Part shown: positions 1 through 11,188 of the stretch, one piece after another
Position numbering within the stretch: position 1 is the first letter of the stretch
How the letters are laid out: each line of letters begins with the position of its first letter
Source: Nicotiana tabacum
Taxonomy: Eukaryota; Streptophyta; Magnoliopsida; Solanales; Solanaceae
Assembly (NCBI RefSeq): GCF_000715075.1
Contig: NC_134101.1
Span: forward strand, 191,228,103 to 191,292,102
Direction of reading: 5' to 3'
DNA length: 64,000 bases
Translations under genes and position numbers: made by a program
Notes under the pieces: model-generated
Database searches by the model: none
Told to the model about the DNA's origin: nothing
The model's input: the letters and a program-made list of their open reading frames with translations, nothing else

Positions 1-558
1 ATCAGTCCAGTATTCAGATGGCACCGTATGAGGCCTTATATGGGAGGCGGTGTAGAACTCCAGTGGGTTGGTTTGAGCCCGGTGAGGGCGAGAAGGTTTT
101 GCTGAAGGTTTCTCCGATGAAGGGTGTTATGAGGTTCGGAAAGAAAGGGAAGTTGAGTCCGCGGTTTATTGGACCATTTGAGGTACTTAAGAGGATTGGA
201 GAGGTGGCTTACGAGCTTGCTTTGCCGCCTAGATTGTCGGGTGTTCATCCGGTATTCCATGTGTCCATGCTCCGGAAGTACATTGGGGACCCATCTCATA
301 TTTTAGATTTCAGTACAGTATAGTTAGATGAAAATTTGACTTATAATGTGGAGCCAGTGGCTATTTTGAGTCGACAGGTTCAAAAATTGAGATCAAAAGA
401 TATAGCATCAGTGAAAGTACAGTGGAGAGGTCGGCCCGTGGAGGAGGCTACTTGGGAGACCGAGTAGGAGATGCGGAGCAGGTACCCGCACCTATTTGAA
501 ACTCCAGGTATGTTTCTTAACTCGCTCGAGGACGAGCGTTTGTTTTAGTTGGGGAGAA
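1..558 (+). pseudogene. pol: 3' end of chromovirus pol (integrase C-terminus and chromodomain), upstream tandem copy
   Basis: The first bases continue an integrase reading frame that enters from outside the window ([21 protein letters not shown], frame starting at 18). The downstream copy carries the same sequence at 7484-8176. Relative to that copy, 135 bp are missing here: bases 84-87 (gagg) match both 7567-7570 and 7702-7705, so 45 codons were lost in frame. After that the two copies differ at five positions by eye, all transitions. In-frame TAG codons lie at 321-323 (shared with 7939-7941) and 465-467 (CAG in the downstream copy). The chromodomain follows the first stop, and the frame ends at TAG 546-548. 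The LTR starts ten bases later. This is not a functional gene. Confidence 0.9.
549..558 (+). other. polypurine tract of upstream chromovirus copy
   Basis: The sequence ttggggagaa lies directly before the TG that opens the LTR at 559. The same tract precedes the second LTR at 8167-8176. The position and purine run fit the plus-strand priming site of an LTR retrotransposon. Confidence 0.75.
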
Positions 559-1587
559 TGTAACGACCCGAACCGTCGTTTCCTGTATTTTCATCCTGTA
601 TTCCCCGTTAAATGCTTATTCATGTTTCAATATGTGTACTTGGTGAATTTGAGTCAATTCGGATCGAGTTTGGTATGAAATGGGACAATTAGTCTCTTTA
701 AGGAAGAATTAGTTTGGAAAAGTCAACTGGACATTGACTTGTGAGTTAGAAGGCTCGGAATTGATTCTGATGATTCGGTTAGTTTCGGGGGATGATTTAA
801 GGCCTAGGAGCGCAATCGGAATTAATTTTGGAGGTCCGGTGAAGAAATTAGCTCATTTTGGCGAAGTTAGTATTTTGGCGATTTCCGGTTGATAGGTGAA
901 ATTTTGATCCGACGGTCGGAATGGAATTCCAAGAATTTCTGTAGCTTCGTTATGTCATTTTGGACTTGTGTGCAAAATTTGAAATCAATCGGACGTGATT
1001 TGATAGATTTCGGCATCGGAAATAGAAGTTGGAAATTCTAAAGTTCATAAAACTTGGATTGGAGGTTAATTCATGATTTAGCATTGTTTGATGTGATTTG
1101 AGGCCTCGATCAAGTCCGTAATGTATTTTGGGACTGGTTGGTATTATTGGTCGGGGTCCCGGGGGCCTCGGGTGTGTTTCGGATGCCCAACGGGTTATTT
1201 TTGGAAGATTTTTGCCGTTTTGAGCATAAATGTAATGATCTAAAGGTTCATTTTTAGTTCTAGAGGTCCAAATTTGATTTCGATACTTTCAAAATTTAAA
1301 TCATGAATTATAGGACGGATCTGAAAATTTTGGTTTAATTTCATCAAGTCGCGATTGGTTTTTTTACGTGAAATGTGAGTTAATTGTTTAACGAGCGAAA
1401 TGGGTATTGAACTGGTAAAACGAGCTCCGAATTGAGTTTCGATTGAAGGGTTGTGTTCGTATTATTATTTGTGACTCATAGGAACAAGAATCGTCTAATT
1501 CCGAGTTCGTATGATGGAGTTAGAGCCATTTTAGTGAAAAATGGTTGTGTTGCAAATTTCTTAAAAGCTATTGTATTTTCTGCAGCA

Positions 1588-1680
1588 GTGAACAGTACCC
1601 GCGCGTGAACAGTAACCGCACAGGTGAACAGTGAACAGTGACCTCACGCGCATGAACAGTTCCCCCGCGTGAACAATACC
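1588..1680 (+). repeat. gtgaacag/CpG word array in chromovirus LTR
   Basis: The octamer gtgaacag or tgaacagt recurs about six times, interspersed with CpG words such as cccgcgcg, cctcacgcgc and cccccgcg. The same array is present in the second LTR at 9208-9299 with small differences. It occupies the same relative place as the palindromic CpG arrays in other LTR families of this window. Confidence 0.75.
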
Positions 1681-2639
1681 GAAAATTTCTGGACAGATTT
1701 AATGTCCAGCAGTCTGAGTTTGGTCATTTTTTTTTGACTTCCAAGCTCGGATTTTGGGCGATTTTTAGCAAGAAATCTTGGGAAATCTTGAGGTAAGACA
1801 CTTGTGATTATTTCTACTCCATAATATTGAATTATCATCGAATAATCTGACTAGATTACATGTTTTTGAGGAGTAAATTGAAGATTTAGGCCTAGGGATT
1901 TGAAAATAAGATTTGAAGATTTGAGGGGTCATTTGAACTCCGATTTTGGTAAATTTTATATGTACGGACTCGTGGCGAGACGAGGAATCCGGTGATGTAA
2001 CTTTCGTAATTTTTTGAGAAGTGGGCCCGGGGATCGGGTTTTGCAAATTTCGTGAATTTCGATATTTTTCGAGTCTTTTCGATTGGGTTATATTCCCTTA
2101 GCCTATTGTAATGTATTCGTTGTGGTTTTGACCAGATTCGACGCGTGAAGAGGTAAATTCGAGAGGCAAGGGCATAGCGGAGTAGACATTGGACCGTCTT
2201 GAGGTGAGTAATGATTTTAAATGATGCACTGAGGGTTTGAAACCCCGGATTGCACAACATACTGCTATGTTGAGATGAGACACGCGTTGTATGACGAGCG
2301 CGGGGTCATTTACTATTGGGGATTGTGACTTGGTCCATCCAGTTGATATTTTTACCGCGTAATTGATAAAGATTTATTGTTTTTCACTATGATTGGGCTT
2401 ATTGCCATATTTGGGATTCGTGCCAATTATCTGAAATCTTTTGTGAATTTACATCACTATTTTCCTCACGAATTGAAATATTAATTGAACTCAGTCCAAT
2501 TGAATTATATTATTTTGTGAACTCAGCTACATTTATACTCAACTCGAGATTTAATGATATTTATAATGCTGTTGAGCTGAGCACTATTGTTTTACTGATG
2601 CCCAAGAGGCTTATGATTATTTTCTGGACTGATTGAGGC

Positions 2640-2965
2640 CGAGGGCCATACGTGAGGATTTGTTGAGTGATGTGAGGAGGCTTTCAGGCCTCGAGTGTTA
2701 TATGAGGAGGTTTTCAGGCCTCGTGTGTGATGTGTGAAGGCTTTCAGGTCTATTGATATTGCGCTTGGGCTGTAGGAGCCCCTCCGGAGTCTGTACACAC
2801 CCCAGTGAGCGCAGGGTACCCAGGTGAGTTGGGAGTGGGCCCGAGAGGCCGTTGCTTGTGTGTGGTGAGTTGGGAGTGAGCCCGAGGGGCTGAATGTTGT
2901 GTGCTGGTGAGTTGGGAGTGAGCCCGAGGGGCTGATACTATACTGAGATTTACATATTGAGCCCG
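2640..2965 (+). repeat. two short tandem-repeat blocks in chromovirus LTR
   Basis: Block 1 (about 2640-2760) repeats gaggctttcaggcctcg with a spacing near 38 bp. The core aggctttcaggcct is a near palindrome. Block 2 (about 2820-2965) repeats gtgagttgggagtgagcccg about four times. Equivalent blocks lie at about 10300-10600 in the other LTR. Confidence 0.7.
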
Positions 2966-3562
2966 AGGGGCAAGTTTTTGATTTATCCTTTCTGTGGAAA
3001 TTATTTGTCTTTACTGTTTTAAAAGAAGAATTATCTGATACTCACTATTTTACTGTATAACTCATTTTACTGCTTGGGATAGCGCTATATTGTGCCGTTA
3101 TGAGATTTCATGTTTTTAGTCGTTATTTATTTTTATTACTCACTGGGTCGGAGTACTCACATTACTTCCTGCACCATGTGTACAGATACAAGCAGAACTG
3201 AGTTCGCTCCTGAGCGCTGATTCTTTCCAGACTAGGCGGTGACTAGGAGTAACGAGGTAGCTGTTGACGTCCGCAGCCCCGTTTTCTCCCTTATCTTTGT
3301 TATTTATGATAATTCCAGACTTTGTAAAATATTAGTAAACTCTGTAGTAGCTCATGACTTGTGACACCCCGATTTCGGGCTGAGTTGGGAGGGTTTTCCT
3401 TGTTCTATCACGTTTATTTCGCATTTAAGATTATATTGCCCATGATTTAGACTTATTCCTGCTAAGTAATTATAAAAAGATGTACTGTTTTATTGATTGG
3501 CTGGCCTTGTCCTCACGAGAGGCGCCATCACGACCGGGTTGAGATTTTGGGTCGTGACAAGT

Positions 3563-3574
3563 TGGTATCAGAGC
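3563..3574 (+). other. primer-binding site, initiator Met-tRNA type
   Basis: The sequence tggtatcagagc lies four bases after the LTR terminal CA at 3559. This is the usual plant Ty3/gypsy and Ty1/copia PBS complementary to the 3' end of initiator Met-tRNA. Confidence 0.9.
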
Positions 3575-4740
3575 TTAGGTTACTAGGTCTCGCGAGTCAT
3601 GAGCAAGTTTAGTAGAGTTTCGCGGATCGGTACAGAGACGTGTATTTATCCTCGAGAGGCTGCAGAACCTTTAGGAAAACTTCATATTCTTGAATTCTTA
3701 TCGTGCGTCCTTGATTCAGCTGGAAAAAAAAGTAACTCTTACAATTCCATCCACGTGTTCGTATGCGCGAACGAGCGCTCAGTATTAGATGTGCCTTGAT
3801 GGCTTGTAATTCCCCAGATGAAGGGCGAGACGTAATCACTATGAGTTTGATGTTAGGCCAGTCTGGAGGACTTGAGGCTGGATCCTTGCCTATGGCTTGA
3901 GCACCGAAGTGCTGATTGTGCGAGCAAGAGTTTTGAAATTATATGTCTGGTATTGTCCCTATTAGTGGGAATGATGGTTGGATAGCCACGTGAGGAGTAT
4001 GTTAGTACTGCGAGATATATCTATATGACTTGGAGGTGACGAGGAAGGGCGTCAGGATAATAGATGAACTATTAAGTGTTTGATTTTCATTGTGATATGA
4101 TGTGTAGCCCCGAGTTATGGGCGCGTGAAGAATCTTTTCATGTCTCCTGTTTGGAGTGAAGTAAATTTCATGTTATGGTATGAGTTTAGACTCAGGAAGA
4201 CTAAGTGATTGTGTAATGTGAATGACGGTGGAAGGTATACAAAAATATTAATTAGAAGTGAAACATGTGGGTTATCTCCTGCGGAGTGTTCTAAGGTGGT
4301 GAGATTCTTATACTATCTATTAGAAGATCTCATTTACAAGTAAAGAATATGCGTTGAAATCTAAATTTGGTCGCCTAGAGAGTGGGCTTAACTGTTATGT
4401 GAGTGAATGCAAGAATTGTAGAAGAGTTAAAATTCTAGATGATTTGTGTTTCCACAAGCTTATGAAGGAGTGAGTTCAATCTCACTATGGTATTACGACA
4501 ATAATAGAGTATGTGCATTATGATTTATTGAGTGCGTTTTGATCTATGTCTTTTGAGCCAAGTTGGGGAGTTTGCTATTAAATAAGTTGATTGCACGATT
4601 TTGTGCTATATTGGTTCCAGTTTGAGGCGTGTTGGTGAGTCGGTTATTGCTTACGGGGATTAAGGTCGATCAGGCGGTGGACGGGCCTGTTTTTTTTATG
4701 TTATTGTTTCAAATGATGTCATTACAGGAATTTTCCAGTC
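3575..4740 (+). other. leader without gag; non-coding module related to neighbours' 3' region
   Basis: No gag-like frame is present where gag would be expected. The first ~270 bp look like a normal chromoviral leader. From about 3850 to 4620 the sequence matches, with many differences, the non-coding sequence of element X at about 11460-12110 and the reverse complement of about 63100-63930. Examples are the phrases ggccagtctggaggacttgagg near 3857 (minus strand near 63855-63880) and gtgggttatctcctgcg near 4268 (plus strand near 11751). Short open frames here are broken and match no gag or zinc-knuckle pattern. It is probably a rearranged or captured untranslated segment. Confidence 0.6.
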
Positions 4741-7700
4741 TGCCACAGATATGCCTCTGTATTATTCGATCCCAGTTCCACCTATTCTTATGTGTCCTCA
4801 TATTTTGCTCATTATTTGGGTACGCCCCGAGAGTTTCCTTCTTTACCTGTTCATGTATCTACCCCGGTGGGCGATACTGTTGTTGTGGACCGTGTGTACC
4901 GATCATGTATTGTGATTATTGAGGGTCTGGAGACCCGAGTTGATCTATTGCTGTTGAGCATGGTAGATTTTGATATTATTCTGGGGATGGATTGGTTATC
5001 TCCATATCATGCTATTCTAGACTGTCATGCTAAGACAGTTACTTTGGCTATTCCGGGTGTTCCGAGGATCGAGTGGCATGGCATGACTGATTATGTCTCT
5101 AGCAAAGTAATTTCTTTCTTGAAAGCCCAGTGTATGGTTGGGAAGGGTTATCTATCATATCTGGCTTTTGTGCGGGATGTTGGAGCTGAGACTCCTAGTA
5201 TTGATTCTGTCCGAGTTGTGAGGGACTTTCCTGATGTATTTCCTGCAGACCTGCCGGGCATGCCGCCGGACAGGGATATTGATTTTGGCATTGACTAAGT
5301 GCCGGGCACTCAGCCCATTTCTAATCCGCCATATCGTATGGCACCAGCAGAGCTGATAGAATTGAAGGAGCAACTTCAGGAACTCCTAGATATGGGGTTC
5401 ATTCGGCCTAGCGTGTCCCCGTGGGGTGCACCTATTTTATTTGTGAAGAAGAAAGATGGCACAATGAGAATGTGCATTGATTATAGGCAGTTGAATAAGG
5501 TAACAGTGAAGAACAAGTATCCTTTGCCTCGCATTGATGACTTATTTGATCAGCTTCAGGGAGCGAGGGTATTTTCTAAGATTGATCTCCGTTCGGGCTA
5601 TCACCAGTTGAAAATCAGGGAGTCGGATATTCCCAAGACTGCCTTCAGGACTAGATATGGTCACTATGAATTTTTGGTTATGTCTTTCGGGCTGACCAAT
5701 GCCCCAGCAGCGTTCATGCATTTGATGAACAGTGTATTTCAGCCTTATCTGGATGCATTTGTTATTGTATTCATTGATGATATCCTGGTGTACTCGCGTA
5801 GCCAGGAGGAGCATGCCCAGCATTTGCGTGTAGTGTTGCAGAGATTGAGAGAGGAGAAGCTTTATGCAAAATTCTCCAAATATGAATTTTGGCTAAGTTT
5901 TGTGGCATTTTTGGGACACATAGTGTCCAGCGAGGGTATACAGGTTGATCGAAGGAAGATAGAAGTAGTGCAGAGTTGGTCTAGACCATCCTCAGTCACA
6001 GAGATTCAGAGTTTTCTTGGGCTGGCAGGCTATTATCGCCGATTTGTTCAGGGGTTTTCTTCTATTGCATCGCCTTTGACCAAGTTGACTCAGAAAGGTG
6101 CCCCATTTGTATGGTCCAGCAAGTGTGAGGAGAGCTTTCAGAAGCTCAAGACACTTCTGACCACAGCTCCAGTGTTGGTGTTACCATCAGCTACATGTTC
6201 ATACACGGTATATTGTGATGCTTCCATAGTTGGGATTGGTTGTGTGCTAATGTAGGAGGGTAGAGTTATTGCATATGCTTCTCGTCAGTTTAAGCCCCAT
6301 GAGAAGAACTACCCTGTTCATGATTTGGAGTTGGCTGTTGTAGTTCATGCCTTAAAAATTTGGAGGCACTATTTATATGGCGTATCTTGTGAGGTATTCA
6401 CCGATCATCGCAGTCTTCAACATTTATTTAAACAAAAAGATCTTAATTTGAGGCAGCGGAGATGGCTTGAGTTACTTAAAGACTATGATATTACCATTCT
6501 ATATCATCCAGGAAAGGCCAATGTAGTGGCCGATGCGTTGAGCCGAAAGGCAGTCAGTATGGGGAGTTTGGCTTACATCCCAGTTGGGGAGAGGCCTCTT
6601 GCAGTTGATGTTCAGACCTTGGCCAATCAGTTGGTGCGGTTAGATATTTCTGAGCCTAGCCGGGTATTGGCTAGTGTGGTTTCTCGATCTTCCTTATATG
6701 ATCGCATCAGAGAGCACCAGAATGATGATCTGCACTTGCTTGTCCTTAAGGACAGAGTTCAACATGATAATTCCAAAGATGTGACTATAGGTGATAATGG
6801 CGTATTGAGGATGCAGGGCCGTATTTGTGTGCCCGATGTTGATGGTCTTATAGATTTGATTCTTGAGGAGGCCCACAGTTCACGGTATTCCATCCATCCG
6901 GGTGCTGCGAAGATATATCAGGACTTGAGACAGCATTACTGGTGGAGGAGAATGAGGAAAGACATTGTGGGATATGTGGCTGGGTGTCTCAACTGTCAGC
7001 AGGTGAAATATGAGCATCAGAGACAGGGCGGTTTGCTTCAGCAGATGATTATTCCTGAGTGGAAATGGGAAAGAGTTACTATGGATTTCGTGAGTGGCCT
7101 TCCTCGAACTTTGAAGAATTTTGATTCGATTTGGGTCGTTGTGGATAGGCTGACCAGGTCAGCGCATTTCATTCCGGTGTGTACCACATATTCTGCGGAG
7201 TGGCTGGCTAGGATCTTTATTCAGGAGATTGTGCGGTTGCATGGTGTTCCAGTTACTATTATTTCGGATAGAGGTACTCAGTTCACTTCTCAGTTTTGGA
7301 GGACTTTTCAGCACGAGTTGGGCACTCAGGTGGAGTTGAGTTCATCATTTCATCCTCAGACGGACGGACAGTCCGAGCGTACTATTCAGATATTGGAGGA
7401 TATGTTGCGTGCCTGCGTGATTGATTTTGGAGGTTCTTGGGTTGAATTTTTACCACTTGCAGAGTTTGCCTACAACAACAGCTATCAGTCCAGTATTCAG
7501 ATGGCACCGTATGAGGCCTTATATGGGAGGCGGTGTAGAACTCCAGTGGGTTGGTTTGAGCCCGGTGAGGCTAGGTTGTTGGGGACATATTTGGTCCAGG
7601 ATGCCTTAAAAAAAGTAAAGGTGATTCAGGAAAGACTTCGCACAGCTCAGTCGCGTCAGAAGAGTTATGCGGACCGGAAGGTCTGAGATGTGTCATTTAT

Positions 7701-8166
7701 GGAGGGCGAGAAGGTTTTGCTGAAGGTTTCTCCGATGAAGGGTGTTATGAGGTTCGGAAAGAAAGGGAAGTTGAGTCCGCGGTTTATTGGACCATTTGAG
7801 GTACTTAGGAGGATTGGAGAGGTGGCTTACGAGCTTGCTTTGCCGCCTAGATTGTCGGGTGTTCATCCGGTATTCCATGTGTCCATGCTCCGAAAGTACA
7901 TTGGGGACCCGTCTCATATTTTAGATTTCAGTACAGTATAGTTAGATGAAAATTTGACTTATAATGTGGAGCCAGTGGCTATTTTGAGTCGACAGGTTCA
8001 AAAATTGAGATCAAAAGATATAGCATCAGTGAAAGTACAGTGGAGAGGTTGGCCCGTGGAGGAGGCTACTTGGGAGACCGAGCAGGAGATGCGGAGCAGG
8101 TACCCGCACCTATTTGAAACTCCAGGTATGTTTCTTAACTCGCTCGAGGACGAGCGTTTGTTTTAG
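4741..8166 (+). pseudogene. pol: chromovirus pol: protease, RT, RNase H, integrase, chromodomain (nonsense-interrupted)
   Basis: All parts lie in one frame with no frameshift. Protease is at about 4750-5080, with FDPSSTYSYVSS (active-site Asp 4768-4770) and ILGMDWL. RT spans about 5380-6000 with [18 protein letters not shown] and catalytic FIDD (GATGAT 5776-5781). RNase H is at 6190-6540 ([19 protein letters not shown]). Integrase has an HHCC finger (about 6870-7010) and the D, D-35-E triad at 7084, 7267 and 7375. The chromodomain is at about 7942-8130 (VKVQWRGWPVEEATWE). Four stops interrupt it: TAA 5296-5298, TAG 6253-6255, TGA 7684-7686 and TAG 7939-7941. The frame ends at TAG 8164-8166. 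The catalytic residues are intact, so decay is recent relative to its neighbours. Confidence 0.93.
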
Positions 8167-8176
8167 TTGGGGAGAA
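8167..8176 (+). other. polypurine tract before chromovirus 3' LTR
   Basis: The sequence ttggggagaa sits directly before the TG of the LTR at 8177 and matches 549-558. Confidence 0.75.
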
Positions 8177-11100
8177 TGTAACGACCCGAACCGTCGTTTC
8201 CTGTATTTTCATCCCGTATTCCCCATTAAATGCTTATTCATGTTTCAATATGTGTACTTGGTGAATTTGAGTCAATTCGGATCGAGTTTGGTATGAAATG
8301 GGACAATTAGTCTCTTTAAGGAAGAATTAGTTTGGAAAAGTCAACCGGACATTGACTTGTGAGTTAGAAGGCTCGGAATTGAATTCCGATGATTCGATTA
8401 GTTTCGGGGGATGATTTAAGGCCTAGGAGCGCAATCGGAATTAATTTTGGAGGTCCGGTGAAGAAATTAGCTCATTTTGGCGAAGTTAGTATTTTGGCGA
8501 TTTCCGGTTGATAGGTGAAATTTTGATCCGACGGTCGGAATGGAATTCCAAGAATTTCTGTAGCTTCGTTATGTCATTTTGGACTTGTGTGCAAAATTTG
8601 AAGTCAATCGGACGTGATTTGATAGGTTTCGGCATCGGAAATAGAAGTTGGAAATTCTAAAGTTCATAAAACTTGGATTGGAGGTTGATTCATGATTTTA
8701 GCGTTGTTTGATGTGATTTGAGGCCTCGAGCAAGTCCGTAATGTATTTTGGGACTGGTTGGTATTATTGGTCGGGGTCCCGGGGGCCTCGGGTGTGTTTC
8801 GGATGCCCAACGGGTTATTTTTGGAAGATTTTTGCCGTTTTGAGCATAAATGTAATGATCTAAAGGTTCATTTTTAGTTCTAGAGGTCCAAATTTGATTT
8901 CGATACTTCCAAAATTTAAATCATGAATTATAGGACGGATCTGGAAATTTTGGTTTAATTTCATCAAGTCGCGATTGGGTTTTTGACGTGAAATGTGAGT
9001 TAATTGTTTAACGAGCGAAATGGGTATTGATCTGGGCAAACGAGCTCCGAATTGAGTTTCGATTGAAGGGTTGTGTTCGTATTATTATTTGTGACTCATA
9101 GGAACAAGAATCGTCTAATTCCGAGTTCGTATGATGGAGTTAGAGCCATTTTAGTGAAAAATGGCTGTGCTGCAAATTTCTTAAAAGCTATTGTATTTTC
9201 TGCAGCAGTGAACAGTACCCGCGCGTGAACAGTAACCGCACAGGTGAACAGTGAACAATGACCTCACGCGCATGAACAGTGCCCCGCGTGAACAGTACCG
9301 AAAATTTCTGGACAGATTTAATGTCCAGCAGTCTGAGTTTGGTCATTTTGTTTGTGACTTCCAAGCTCGGATTTTGGGCGATTTTTAGCAAGAAATCTTG
9401 GGAAATCTTAAGGTACGTCACTTGTGATTATTTCTACTCCATAATATTGAATTATCATCGAATAATCCGACTAGATTACATGTTTTTGAGGAGTAAATTG
9501 AAGATTTAGGCCTACGGATTTGAAAATAAGATTTTAAGATTTGAAGATTTGAGGGGCCATTTGAACTCCGAATTTGGTAAATTTTATATGTACGGACTCT
9601 TGGCGAGACGAGGAATCCGAAGATGTAACTTTCGTAATTTTTCGAGAAGTGGGCCCGGGGCTCGGGTTTTGCGAATTTCGTGAATTTCGATATTTTTCGA
9701 GTCTTTTCGATTGGGTTATATTCCCTTAGCCTATTGTAATGTATTCGATGTGGTTTTGACCAGATTCGACGCGCGAAGAGGTAAATTCTAGAGGCAAGGG
9801 CATAGCGGAGTAGGCATTGGACCGTCTTGAGGTGAGTAATGATTTTAAATGATGCACTGAGGGTTTGAAACCCCGGATTGCACAACATACTTCTTTGTTG
9901 AGATGAGACACGCGTTGTATGACGAGCGCGGGGTCATTTACTATTGGGGATTGTGACTTGGTCCATCCTAGTTGATATTTTTACCGCGTAATTGATAAAG
10001 ATTTATTGTTTTTCACTATGATTGGGCTTATTGCCATATTTGGGCTTCGTGCCAATTATCTGAAATCTTTTGTGAATTTACATCACTATTTTCCTCACGA
10101 ATTGAAATATTATTTGAACTCAGTCCAATTGAATTATATTATTTTGTGAACTCAGCTACATTTATACTCAACTCGAGATTTAATGATATTTATAATGCTG
10201 TTGAGCTGAGCACTATTGTTTTACTGATGCACAAGAGGCTTATGATTATTTTCTGGACTGATTGAGGCCGAGGGCCATACGTGAGGATATGTTGAGTAAT
10301 GTGAGGAGGCTTTCAGGCCTCGAGTGTTATATGAGGAGGCTTTCAGGCCTCGTGTGTGATGCGTGAAGGCTTTCAGGCCTATTAAAATTGCGCTTGGGCT
10401 GTAGGAGCCCCTCTGGAGTTTGTACACACCCCCAATGAGCGCAGGATACCCAGGTGAGTTGGGAGTGGGCCCGAGAGGCCGTTGCTTGTGTGTGGTGAGT
10501 TAGGAGTGAGCCCGAGGGGCTGATATTGTGTGCTGGTGAGTTGGGAGTGAGCCCGAAGGGCTGATACTATACTGAGATTTACATATTGAGCCCGAGGGGC
10601 AAGCTTTTGATTTATCCTTTCTGTGAAAATTATTTGTCTTTACTGTTTTAAAAGAAGAATTATCTGATACTCACTGTTTTACTGTATAACTGATTTTACT
10701 ACTTGGGATAGCGCTATATTGTGCCGTTATGAGATTTCATATTTTCAGTCGTTATTTATTTTTATTACTCACTGGGTCGGAGTACTCACATTACTCCATG
10801 CACCATGTGTGCAGATACAGGCAGAGCTGAGTTCGCTCCTGAACGCTGATTCTTTCCAGACCAGGCAGTGACTAGGAGTAACGAGGTAGCTGTTGACGTC
10901 CGCAGCCCCGTTTTCTCCCTTATCTTTGTTATTTATGATAATTCCAGACTTTGTAAAATATTAGTAAACTCTGTAGTAGCTCATGACTTGTGACACCCCG
11001 ATTTCGGGCTGAGTTGGGAGGGTTTTCCTTGTTCTATCACGTTTATTTCACATTTAAGATTATATTGCCCATGATTTAGACTTATTCCTGCTAAGTAATT

Positions 11101-11188
11101 ATAAAGAGACGTACTGTTTTGTTGATTGGCTGGCCTTGTCCTCACGAGAGGCGCCATCACGACCGGGTTGGGATTTTGGGCCGTGACA
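8177..11188 (+). repeat. chromovirus 3' LTR
   Basis: This 3012-bp copy of the 559-3559 LTR has the same TGTAACGACCCG start and GTGACA end. It carries the word array at 9208-9299, the ggctttcaggcc block near 10300-10390, and donor-like sites at 9413 and 9832. A short duplication of aagattt near 9530-9550 accounts for part of the length difference. Sequence after 11188 is unrelated to the PBS, so this is the outer right end of the array. Confidence 0.92.

Larger units (their letters stand above)
559..3559 (+). repeat. chromovirus LTR (shared: 3' LTR of copy 1 and 5' LTR of copy 2)
   Basis: This 3001-bp LTR has TG...CA ends, follows a polypurine tract and is followed by the PBS. It is colinear with 8177-11188 with scattered substitutions. 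Inside it are a gtgaacag word array (1588-1680), three to four imperfect copies of a ggctttcaggcc palindrome (about 2640-2760), repeats of a gagttgggagtgagcccgag unit (about 2820-2960), and two splice-donor-like sites (1793 and 2204). Confidence 0.92.
559..11188 (+). mobile_element. Del/Tekay-like chromovirus (Ty3/gypsy), LTR to LTR, gag-less, part of a tandem array
   Basis: The unit has two LTRs of 3001 and 3012 bp, both starting TGTAACGACCCG and ending GTGACA. A PBS matching the 3' end of plant initiator Met-tRNA follows the first LTR. One pol reading frame then runs protease, RT, RNase H, integrase, chromodomain, and a polypurine tract precedes the second LTR. Domain order and the C-terminal chromodomain place it in the chromoviruses. 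The internal region is only 4.6 kb because gag is absent. A second internal 3' end (1-558) abuts the left LTR directly, with no target duplication between, so the LTR at 559-3559 is shared by two elements in tandem. Outer target-site duplications cannot be checked because the left end is outside the window. Confidence 0.9.
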
